Part shown: piece by piece, positions 1 to 5,045 of the stretch
Numbering within the stretch: position 1 is the stretch's first letter
How the letters are laid out: every line of letters starts with the position of its first letter
Program-made: the position numbers and the translations under genes
The notes under the pieces: model-generated
Seen by the model: only the letters and a program-made list of their open reading frames with translations
Databases searched by the model: none
Told to the model about the DNA's origin: nothing
Assembly: GCA_958422845.1 (NCBI GenBank)
Contig: CATZPU010000115.1
Span: forward strand, 1 to 5,045
Origin: an uncultured Lachnospiraceae bacterium
GTDB lineage: Bacteria > Bacillota > Clostridia > Lachnospirales > Lachnospiraceae
DNA: 5,045 nucleotides
Direction of reading: 5' to 3'

Positions 1-11
1 TGCATATTCAT

Positions 12-27
12 CAGACTTTCCCGTCTG
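12..27 (-). other. Small hairpin just after the NSS stop codon
   Basis: CAGAC (12-16) and GTCTG (23-27) are perfect inverted repeats around a 6-nt loop, and begin directly after the TAA of the symporter gene. On the coding strand no T-run follows before the window edge (the next bases are ATGAATATGCA), so this is not a convincing intrinsic terminator. It could be a short 3'-end hairpin or chance. Confidence 0.25.
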
Positions 28-1389
28 TTACATCGTGATCCAGCCCATTACGTTTGCGATCGAACTTAAAAGTATGATCACAAGGAAGACCGGTGCAATA
101 TACTTCATACAGAAATCGTACATTTTTCTGCGCTTAAATGCAGAAGAAATTTCGACCTCCTTTGCAATATTGGAAAGACCGACTACCTTAAGAATAAGCG
201 CGCACGTTGCAAGCGCCGCAATCGGCATCATAACGGAATTCGTCAGGAAATCAAAGAAATCAAGGATCGACATTCCGAATATCTTCACAAAATCAAGCAC
301 GTTAAATCCAAGAGCGGAGCAGGAACCGAGCACTGCCATCACGGCTACCATCACGCCCGTACTCTTGCGGCGGCTCCATCCTGTCTGGTCAACGAATGTG
401 GAAACACACGACTCCATCAGGGAAATGGCGCTTGTAAGCGCTGCAAACAGGACGAGCAGAAAGAACAGAATGCCTGCTCCCGTACCAAATCCCATGCTTG
501 CAAATACCTTCGGAAGCGTAATAAACATCAAAGACGGACCTGCCTGCAGCGCAGCCGCATCTCCGCCGGAGAACGCGAATACCGCCGGAATGACCATCAG
601 ACCTGCCAGTACGGCAATCCCCGTATCGAACAGCTCGACCTGCTTCGTAGACGCCTCGATGTCGATCTCCTTTTTCATATAAGAGCCGTACGTATACAGA
701 ATACCCATGGCGATCGACAGGGAATAAAACATCTGCCCCATCGCCGCTACGACGGTCATCCATGAAAAATGTTCAAAATCAGGAATCAGGAAATATTTTA
801 CGCCTGCCATAGCCCCCGGCCGTGTAACAGAGTAGACTGCGACGATCACCGCCAGAACGATAAGCAGAGGCATCATGACCTTTGAGATCATCTCCACGCC
901 TTTTTTCACGCCTGCAAAAATCACGGCAAATACGAGCGCCGCAAACAGCAAAAACCATAATTCCATCTCAACTGCCGAAGAAGTAAAACCTGTAAAGTAA
1001 TCGTCCGCCGCCAAGACTTGCACTCCGCCGCGCAGATACTCAAACAGGTACTTCAACACCCATCCTCCGATCACGCTGTAATACGGTACGATCAGCATCG
1101 GTATCACTGCATTGATCCAGCCGCCCAGACGAAACCTCTTTGATTTTCCAAACGTCAGAAAAGCTCCGATCGGACTTTTCTGCGTCATACGGCCAAGCGC
1201 CGTCTCTGATACGATCAGCGCATAACCAAACGTCAGCATCAGTATCAGATACACCAAAAGGAACATACCTCCGCCGTACTTTGCCGCCAGATACGGAAAC
1301 CTCCAGCTATTGCCAAGCCCGACTGCCGATCCGGCAACCGCAAGCACATATCCTATCTTTCCCGAAAACCTGTCTCTTTGCTGCTTCAT
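28..1389 (-). CDS. Sodium-dependent transporter, NSS (neurotransmitter:sodium symporter) family, 11-TM bacterial type
   Basis: Predicted Na+-coupled amino-acid importer of the inner membrane with the LeuT fold; 453 residues. The TM1 hallmark GSAVGLGNSWRFP (residues 20-32) carries the family Na+/substrate residues (A22, V23, N27) and the outer-gate arginine R30. TM3 has the paired tyrosines Y103-Y104, the second matching the LeuT substrate-site tyrosine. The unwound TM6 is FYSLSIAMG (221-229). TM8 has the Na2 motif ALTSA (317-321). D380 in TM10 matches the LeuT outer-gate aspartate. By eye there are 11 hydrophobic segments, the last at about 430-451, and no TM12, as in Tyt1 and MhsT. The start at 1389 is chosen because AGGGGAG lies 11 nt upstream. 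In-frame ATGs at 1416 and 1410 have no ribosome binding site and lie at or beside the predicted transcription start. It is transcribed away from the ABC operon. The substrate is unproven; tyrosine, tryptophan or another hydrophobic amino acid are candidates by analogy. Confidence 0.95.
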   Translation of the reverse strand: MKQQRDRFSGKIGYVLAVAGSAVGLGNSWRFPYLAAKYGGGMFLLVYLILMLTFGYALIVSETALGRMTQKSPIGAFLTFGKSKRFRLGGWINAVIPMLIVPYYSVIGGWVLKYLFEYLRGGVQVLAADDYFTGFTSSAVEMELWFLLFAALVFAVIFAGVKKGVEMISKVMMPLLIVLAVIVAVYSVTRPGAMAGVKYFLIPDFEHFSWMTVVAAMGQMFYSLSIAMGILYTYGSYMKKEIDIEASTKQVELFDTGIAVLAGLMVIPAVFAFSGGDAAALQAGPSLMFITLPKVFASMGFGTGAGILFFLLVLFAALTSAISLMESCVSTFVDQTGWSRRKSTGVMVAVMAVLGSCSALGFNVLDFVKIFGMSILDFFDFLTNSVMMPIAALATCALILKVVGLSNIAKEVEISSAFKRRKMYDFCMKYIAPVFLVIILLSSIANVMGWITM

Positions 1390-1399
1390 TTTATTTTTC

Positions 1400-1408
1400 T
1401 CTCCCCTC
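1400..1408 (-). promoter_or_regulatory. Ribosome binding site that fixes the NSS start
   Basis: The minus strand reads GAGGGGAGA here, a good Shine-Dalgarno match followed by an A-rich spacer before the ATG at 1389. It lies inside the reading frame extended back to 1416, which argues that translation begins at 1389 (protein MKQQRDRF...) and not at the longer MCMRGEKN form. Confidence 0.8.
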
Positions 1409-1425
1409 ATGCACATAATATTCCT

Positions 1426-1454
1426 ATCATATCATTAACCCTTAAAAATGTCAT
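1426..1454 (-). promoter_or_regulatory. Predicted SigA-type promoter for the NSS gene
   Basis: On the minus strand, ATGACA (1454-1449; 5 of 6 match to TTGACA) is followed after exactly 17 nt by TATGAT (1431-1426; 5 of 6 match to TATAAT). Transcription would start near 1419, giving a leader of about 30 nt that holds the ribosome binding site. The spacing and the distance to the gene are ideal. It is predicted from sequence only. Confidence 0.7.
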
Positions 1455-1467
1455 CTTTTATTTATAG

Positions 1468-1489
1468 GGAAACGACGGTTTTCGACCGT
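1468..1489. promoter_or_regulatory. Inverted-repeat cluster between the divergent promoters, candidate operator
   Basis: GGAAAC-GACG-GTTTTC (1468-1483) is a near-palindrome with one G/T mismatch. An overlapping perfect repeat ACGGT-TTTCG-ACCGT spans 1475-1489. It sits about 14 bp upstream of the minus-strand -35 box and about 17 bp upstream of the plus-strand -35 box, where a regulator could act on either promoter. The GAAAC/GTTTTC arms faintly resemble LacI-family operators, but the centre does not fit the standard cre consensus. Short palindromes also occur by chance. Confidence 0.3.
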
Positions 1490-1505
1490 ATTTTAGAAAG
1501 AAGCC

Positions 1506-1534
1506 TTGAGAATTGCGGTAAAACCTCCTATAAT
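1506..1534 (+). promoter_or_regulatory. Predicted SigA-type promoter for the ABC transporter operon
   Basis: TTGAGA (1506-1511) is followed by a 17-nt spacer and a perfect TATAAT (1529-1534). Transcription should begin around 1541, leaving a leader of about 65 nt before the ATPase start codon. This is the strongest promoter match in the window. With the tight packing of the genes that follow, it is likely to drive the whole operon. Confidence 0.8.
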
Positions 1535-1565
1535 AACTTAGAAACATCGCAGTTTTATAATATGT

Positions 1566-1581
1566 GAAAGTATCAGCTTTC
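1566..1581 (+). other. Short inverted repeat in the operon leader
   Basis: GAAAG (1566-1570) and CTTTC (1577-1581) flank a 6-nt centre TATCAG, within the predicted leader and 13 nt upstream of the ribosome binding site. It could be an operator downstream of the promoter or a weak RNA hairpin. With only 5-bp arms rich in A/T, chance is a real possibility. No known riboswitch fits in so short a leader. Confidence 0.25.
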
Positions 1582-1606
1582 TTATAACCGATATGAGGGA
1601 GAAAAA

Positions 1607-2710
1607 ATGAAAATAGTATTGCAGAATCTCACAAAAAAATTCCCTGCCCGCAGCAAAAAGCTTCGGAGCGAAGTCACGGCGGTAGATGATTTCTCATTTG
1701 AAATTCCGGACGGCAAACTGGTCGGGCTTTTAGGACCTTCCGGATGCGGCAAAAGCACCACGCTGAATCTCATCTGTGGTCTGGAAAAACCTACCTCCGG
1801 CAAAATTTTCTTTGGCGGCGAGGACGTTACCGAGCTGCCGCCCGAACACAGAGGAGTCGGAATGGTATTTCAGAATTATGCGCTTTATCCCCATCTGACG
1901 GTACGCCAGAATATCCTGTTCCCGCTTGAAAACCTCAAGGGGAAAGATAAGCTCTCAAAAGAAGAGATGCTAAAGCGCGCTTCGCACTCTGCAAAGCTCG
2001 TGCAGATCGACGAGCTGATGGACCGCAAGCCAAACGAGCTCTCCGGCGGACAGCAGCAGCGTGTAGCGATCGCAAGAGCGCTCGTCAAAACGCCGCGCGT
2101 ACTCCTTCTCGACGAGCCGCTTTCCAACCTCGATGCAAGACTGCGGCTGCAAACGCGCGAGGAGATCAAAAAGATCCAGCAGGCAACAAAGATCACGACC
2201 GTCTTTGTCACTCACGATCAGGACGAGGCGATGAGCATTTCAGATATGATCGTCGTCATGAATAAAGGCATCATCCAGCAGATCGGCAGACCGCAGGAAG
2301 TCTATGATGATCCGGTCAACCTCTTTGTCGCGAAGTTTCTCGGCACGCCGCCGATCAATGTCTTTCACGGCAGTATAAAAAACGGCAGATTATATTTAGG
2401 CTCTGACGCCGTGCTCGATACGCCGAACGTACGCGATCAGGAAGTATTCGTCGGCATCCGGCCGGAGGGCTTTATCCTGCAAAAAGACGGGCCGCTTGCC
2501 TGCACGCTTAACCGCGTAGAGGTGATGGGGCGCGACATCAGCATCGTCTCCTCCCATCCTTCCTGCGAAAATTCATCCATCCGTTCCATCATCAATGCCG
2601 AAAGCATTGTTGATACCGCTTCGTCCAAAGTCTGCTTTGCGCTAAAGCCTGACAAAGTATTTCTCTTTGACAAAGATTCTGAAGCAAGGATCGAATGGAG
2701 GCAGTCATGA
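1607..2710 (+). CDS. ugpC: ABC transporter ATP-binding protein, MalK/UgpC/MsmK (CUT1) family
   Basis: Cytoplasmic ATPase that powers a carbohydrate-type importer; 367 residues, the full length for this family (E. coli MalK is 371). Motifs run in order: Walker A GPSGCGKST (43-51), Q-loop VFQNYALYPH with Q89, signature LSGGQQQR (145-152), Walker B VLLLDEP (165-171) with catalytic E170, D-loop SNLDA (173-177) and switch H203 in VTHDQDEA. After about residue 240 comes the C-terminal TOBE/OB-type regulatory domain, with the family motif GIRPE (283-287). A basic stretch of about 10 residues (ARSKKLRSE) lies between the first two strands. The start has GAGGGAG at 1595-1601. It is the first gene of the operon and its stop overlaps the next start by ATGA. 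All catalytic residues are present. The symbol ugpC reflects family and gene order, not a proven substrate; msmK or malK are alternative names for close relatives. Confidence 0.95.
   Translation: MKIVLQNLTKKFPARSKKLRSEVTAVDDFSFEIPDGKLVGLLGPSGCGKSTTLNLICGLEKPTSGKIFFGGEDVTELPPEHRGVGMVFQNYALYPHLTVRQNILFPLENLKGKDKLSKEEMLKRASHSAKLVQIDELMDRKPNELSGGQQQRVAIARALVKTPRVLLLDEPLSNLDARLRLQTREEIKKIQQATKITTVFVTHDQDEAMSISDMIVVMNKGIIQQIGRPQEVYDDPVNLFVAKFLGTPPINVFHGSIKNGRLYLGSDAVLDTPNVRDQEVFVGIRPEGFILQKDGPLACTLNRVEVMGRDISIVSSHPSCENSSIRSIINAESIVDTASSKVCFALKPDKVFLFDKDSEARIEWRQS
2697..2701 (+). promoter_or_regulatory. Ribosome binding site for the first permease, inside the ATPase gene
   Basis: GGAGG lies 5 nt before the ATG at 2707 and within the last codons of the ATPase gene. 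It supports the start at 2707 over the in-frame ATG at 2695, because that upstream ATG overlaps this site and would leave it unused. The ATGA overlap (start 2707, stop 2708-2710) suggests translational coupling. Confidence 0.75.
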
Positions 2711-3600
2711 ACAGAAAAAATACAAAGGCGTGGCTGTACCTTCTGCCGGCGCTCCTTTTTCTCGGCGTTTTTATGGTATACCCGCTGATCGACGTTTTTA
2801 TCTACTCCTTTGAGGAGGGTTACAACTCTGCGTCGCAGACGTATTTCGGCACAGGGCTTTATAATTATTCTTATGTGCTGCATGATACGTATTTTTTGCA
2901 GGCAGTCAAAAATACGTTCCTGCTCGTGATCATTACCGTACCGGTCTCGACATGCCTCGCGCTCCTTATCGCACTGGGATTAAGCTCGATCAAGCCGCTT
3001 AAGGAAATGTTTCAGACGATCTATTTCCTCCCGTACGTGACGAACACTCTGGCTGTCGGACTCGTATTTATGATCTTATTTAAAAAGACTGCGTACAGCG
3101 ACGGTCTGATCAACGTGCTTCTTCACTGGTTTGGGGCAGGCCCCGTAGATTTTATCGACGGACCGTACTGGGCAAAAATGTTCGTGCTGTGCTTTTATAC
3201 CGTTTGGATCGTCCTGCCGTTCAAGATCCTGATCCTGACAAGCGCGCTCGCCTCGGTCGACCGGAACCTCTACAAAGCCGCAAAGGTCGACGGCACCTCA
3301 AAGATGCGTATTTTTACAAAGATCACGCTGCCGATGATCTCTCCGATGATCTTTTATCTTGTCATCACCGGATTTATCGGCGCATTCAAGGCATACAGCG
3401 ACTCCGTCGCTCTGTTCGGCACAGACTTAAATGCCGCCGGCATGAACACGATCGTCGGCTACGTATACGATATGCTTTACGGAGAGGGCGGCGGCTACCC
3501 GTCGTACGCTTCGGCTGCTGCGATCATCTTATTCTTGATCGTACTTACGATCACCTGCATCAATCTGCTCGTCAGCAGAAAGCACGTACACTATTCGTAA
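2707..3600 (+). CDS. ugpA: CUT1 ABC transporter permease, UgpA/MalF-like
   Basis: Inner-membrane channel subunit of a sugar or glycerol-phosphate type importer; 297 residues, typical of UgpA/MsmF-type permeases. Six hydrophobic segments are seen at roughly 8-34, 68-92, 102-125, 155-180, 212-235 and 270-292. The N-terminus (WLYLLPALLFLGVFMVYPL) is characteristic of the first CUT1 permease. The cytoplasmic EAA loop that docks on the ATPase is YKAAKVDGTSKMRIFTKITLP (189-209), with invariant G196. The usual EAA glutamate is replaced here (NLYKAAKVDG), which is common in this subfamily. It is translationally coupled to the ATPase upstream and followed after 12 nt by the second permease. It is expected to pair with that permease as a heterodimer. 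The substrate cannot be read from this subunit. Confidence 0.93.
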   Translation: MNRKNTKAWLYLLPALLFLGVFMVYPLIDVFIYSFEEGYNSASQTYFGTGLYNYSYVLHDTYFLQAVKNTFLLVIITVPVSTCLALLIALGLSSIKPLKEMFQTIYFLPYVTNTLAVGLVFMILFKKTAYSDGLINVLLHWFGAGPVDFIDGPYWAKMFVLCFYTVWIVLPFKILILTSALASVDRNLYKAAKVDGTSKMRIFTKITLPMISPMIFYLVITGFIGAFKAYSDSVALFGTDLNAAGMNTIVGYVYDMLYGEGGGYPSYASAAAIILFLIVLTITCINLLVSRKHVHYS

Positions 3601-3612
3601 AAGAGGTCAGCT

Positions 3613-4488
3613 ATGGAAAAACAAATCAATTATAACAAGATCAAAAAAAATGCCCGCAGCAGCCGGCGTTTCCGAAGCGCCGTTATTTACGCGCTGCTTA
3701 TCCTCTGGGCGCTTATCGTTTTGTTTCCTTTTTACTGGATGCTTCTTACCTCAGTAAAAAGCTACGGCGCCTACAACGCAGAGCGGATACCGGCATTCTT
3801 TACCACCGCCCCGACGCTGCAAAACTACGCGGACGCCTTTACCGCAGTACCGCTTGCACGGTATCTCGCCAACACGGTTCTGTTCACGGCTACGACCACT
3901 GCAATCATGGTCGTTGTCATCACACTGTCTGCGTACGCGTTTGCCAGACTTGATTTTCGCGGCAAAAACCTCGTATTCACCGGTTTTCTTGCCCTGATGA
4001 TGATACCGAACGAGCTCGTGATCATCACCAACTTTGTGACGATCACAAGCTGGGATATGCGAAATACGTTTCTCGGTCTGATCCTTCCGTCCGTTACATC
4101 GGTTTTTTATATTTATTTATTGAAAGAAAACTTTGAACTGGTACCTGACGAGCTGTATCGCGCCGCAAAGGTAGACGGCACCTCCGATCTAAAATATCTG
4201 TGCAAGGTCATGATCCCGATCTGCCGTCCCACGCTCGTCACGATCACGATCCTGAAGATCATCGAATGCTGGAACTCCTACGTCTGGCCAAGGCTTATCA
4301 CAGACGATCAGAATTACTTCCTCGTCTCAAACGGGATTCAGGAGATCCGTGAAAACGGATTCGGCCGCGAGAATATTCCCGCCATGATGGCAGCCGTTGT
4401 CGTCATTTCCATTCCTCTGATCGTTCTTTTTCTCGTATTCCGAAAAAAGGTCATGGAAGGCGTTTCGAGAGGAGGGACAAAGGGATGA
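3613..4488 (+). CDS. ugpE: CUT1 ABC transporter permease, UgpE/MalG-like
   Basis: Second inner-membrane channel subunit; 291 residues, normal for UgpE/MalG relatives. A basic N-terminal tail (about 20 residues, rich in K/R/N) precedes TM1 (about 23-46), which ends in the family motif PFYWMLLTSVK (39-49). The periplasmic-side NYADAF and NT motifs and the TM2-TM3 region YAFARLDFRGK (108-118) are typical. The EAA loop is ELYRAAKVDGTSDLKYLCKV (180-199), with E180 and G189, followed by P202. The conserved WNSYVWP (220-226) follows. GAGG at 3603-3606 lies 6 nt upstream of the start. Its stop overlaps the start of the solute-binding protein (ATGA). Both permeases share the loop core AAKVDGTS, as expected for subunits docking on one ATPase dimer. 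Confidence 0.94.
   Translation: MEKQINYNKIKKNARSSRRFRSAVIYALLILWALIVLFPFYWMLLTSVKSYGAYNAERIPAFFTTAPTLQNYADAFTAVPLARYLANTVLFTATTTAIMVVVITLSAYAFARLDFRGKNLVFTGFLALMMIPNELVIITNFVTITSWDMRNTFLGLILPSVTSVFYIYLLKENFELVPDELYRAAKVDGTSDLKYLCKVMIPICRPTLVTITILKIIECWNSYVWPRLITDDQNYFLVSNGIQEIRENGFGRENIPAMMAAVVVISIPLIVLFLVFRKKVMEGVSRGGTKG
4471..4476 (+). promoter_or_regulatory. Ribosome binding site for the solute-binding lipoprotein
   Basis: GGAGGG, part of the longer purine run GAGAGGAGGG, lies 8 nt before the ATG at 4485 and inside the end of the second permease gene. It is the best Shine-Dalgarno match of the operon. This fits a binding protein made in excess over the membrane subunits, though that ratio is inferred. 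Confidence 0.75.
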
Positions 4489-5045
4489 GAAACCGGAAAA
4501 CAAAAAGAACTGTCCTGCTGCTGTCGCTTGCCCTTATCGTATCGCTTATCCTTAGCGGCTGTCACGGTTCCAAAGATACAAACAGCTTTGCGATCCCGAA
4601 ATCTTTTGATACCTCAAGGGATTACGAGATCACCTTCTGGGCAAAAAACGATACAAACAAGACGCAGACGGATATTTACAAAAAAGCGATCTCGGATTTT
4701 GAAGCCCTCTATCCGAACATCACCGTAAATCTGAGGCTGTACACGAATTACGGAAAGATCTACAACGATGTGATCACAAACATTGCGACAGACACGACGC
4801 CGAACGTCTGCATCACTTACCCCGATCATATCGCAACATACCTGACGGGAAAGGACACTGTGGTTCCTCTCGACGACCTGTTTACAGATGAAAAATACGG
4901 GCTTGGCGGCAGTGAGGTCGCCTTTGACGCGCCGTCCAAAGAAGAGATCATACCGCAGTTTCTTGAGGAATGCTCCTTAAACGGCACACATTACGCCCTG
5001 CCGTATATGCGTTCCACCGAAGCGTGCTATATCAACAAAACGTAC
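4485..5045 (+). CDS. ugpB: ABC transporter solute-binding lipoprotein, UgpB-like (5' part, runs off the window)
   Basis: Extracellular substrate-capturing component of the importer. 187 codons are present without a stop; family members are usually about 420-460 residues, so more than half is missing at the edge. The N-terminus is a lipoprotein signal peptide: basic MRNRKTKR, hydrophobic core (9-22) and lipobox LSGC (23-26), with Cys26 as the predicted lipidation site. The mature part opens with ITFWAKNDTNKT and continues YKKAISDFEALYPNITV, the N-lobe pattern of cluster-B/family-1 solute-binding proteins. Near the edge, LPYMRSTEACYINKTY matches the conserved stretch where UgpB and other relatives have an SST-x-x-x-YYNK-type segment. 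The ATG overlaps the permease stop. Relatives bind glycerol-3-phosphate, glycerophosphodiesters or oligosaccharides. The symbol denotes the family only, not the substrate. Confidence 0.9.
   Translation, partial: MRNRKTKRTVLLLSLALIVSLILSGCHGSKDTNSFAIPKSFDTSRDYEITFWAKNDTNKTQTDIYKKAISDFEALYPNITVNLRLYTNYGKIYNDVITNIATDTTPNVCITYPDHIATYLTGKDTVVPLDDLFTDEKYGLGGSEVAFDAPSKEEIIPQFLEECSLNGTHYALPYMRSTEACYINKTY

Noticed and set aside
35..682. 215-codon open frame on the plus strand opposite the symporter gene
   Set aside because: It is antisense to an unmistakable NSS gene, has no ribosome binding site or recognisable domain, and its composition is that of a shadow frame.
1390..1416. Longer N-terminus MCMRGEKNK for the symporter
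   Set aside because: The start at 1416 has no ribosome binding site and lies at the predicted transcription start; the good site at 1400-1408 serves the ATG at 1389, and the shorter form aligns with family N-termini.
1140..1418. 92-codon plus-strand frame opposite the symporter's N-terminal region
   Set aside because: It overlaps the conserved TM1-TM2 coding region in antisense and shows no motif or start signal.
1556..1561. Second perfect TATAAT upstream of the ATPase gene
   Set aside because: No acceptable -35 box is found 16-19 nt upstream and there is no extended -10 TG, so the promoter at 1506-1534 is preferred.
1885..2215. Two overlapping minus-strand frames within the ATPase gene
   Set aside because: They are antisense to the Q-loop/signature/Walker B region of a complete ATPase and have no independent support.
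2437..2883. Minus-strand frame spanning the ATPase/permease junction
   Set aside because: Both overlapped plus-strand genes are strongly supported; this frame has no motif or promoter.
3189..3635. Plus-strand frame in another phase over the first permease and the start of the second
   Set aside because: The protein is arginine-rich and low in hydrophobic residues, typical of an out-of-frame reading of a permease gene.
4528..4728. Short plus-strand frame at the start of the binding-protein region
   Set aside because: It is out of frame with the lipoprotein signal peptide and lipobox, which are clearly coding from 4485.

Overview
The window looks like an ordinary metabolic locus from a Gram-positive anaerobe of the Bacillota, most likely class Clostridia and perhaps Lachnospiraceae. 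The grounds are strong AGGAGG-type ribosome binding sites, textbook housekeeping-sigma promoters, a lipoprotein-type solute-binding protein, a compact NSS transporter with 11 membrane segments, and transporter proteins that resemble clostridial Ugp-type proteins as I remember them. No database search was possible, so the taxonomic call is an inference.

Layout: positions 28-1389 on the minus strand encode a sodium:neurotransmitter symporter (NSS, LeuT-fold) family protein, predicted to import an amino acid with Na+. A 217-bp divergent intergenic region (1390-1606) holds one good promoter for each direction (minus: ATGACA-N17-TATGAT; plus: TTGAGA-N17-TATAAT) and two small inverted repeats that could be operators. 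From 1607 to the right edge, four tightly packed plus-strand genes form one operon for a carbohydrate-type (CUT1) ABC importer: ATPase (1607-2710), first permease (2707-3600), second permease (3613-4488) and the 5' part of a solute-binding lipoprotein (4485 to the edge). Two of the three junctions are ATGA stop/start overlaps and the third is a 12-nt gap.

How the genes work together: the lipoprotein should capture the solute outside the membrane and deliver it to the two-permease channel, and the MalK/UgpC-type ATPase should power import. The order ATPase-permease-permease-binding protein corresponds to ugpC-ugpA-ugpE-ugpB. The substrate (glycerol-3-phosphate, a glycerophosphodiester, or a sugar or oligosaccharide) cannot be fixed from sequence alone. 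No regulator or catabolic enzyme lies in the window to narrow it. The divergent NSS gene is probably a separate amino-acid uptake function that shares only the control region.

I found no evidence for an undescribed system. The observations offered are modest: an acidic residue in the symporter that may make it chloride-independent, possible operators between the divergent promoters, and a strong excess of GATC that codon usage appears to explain.
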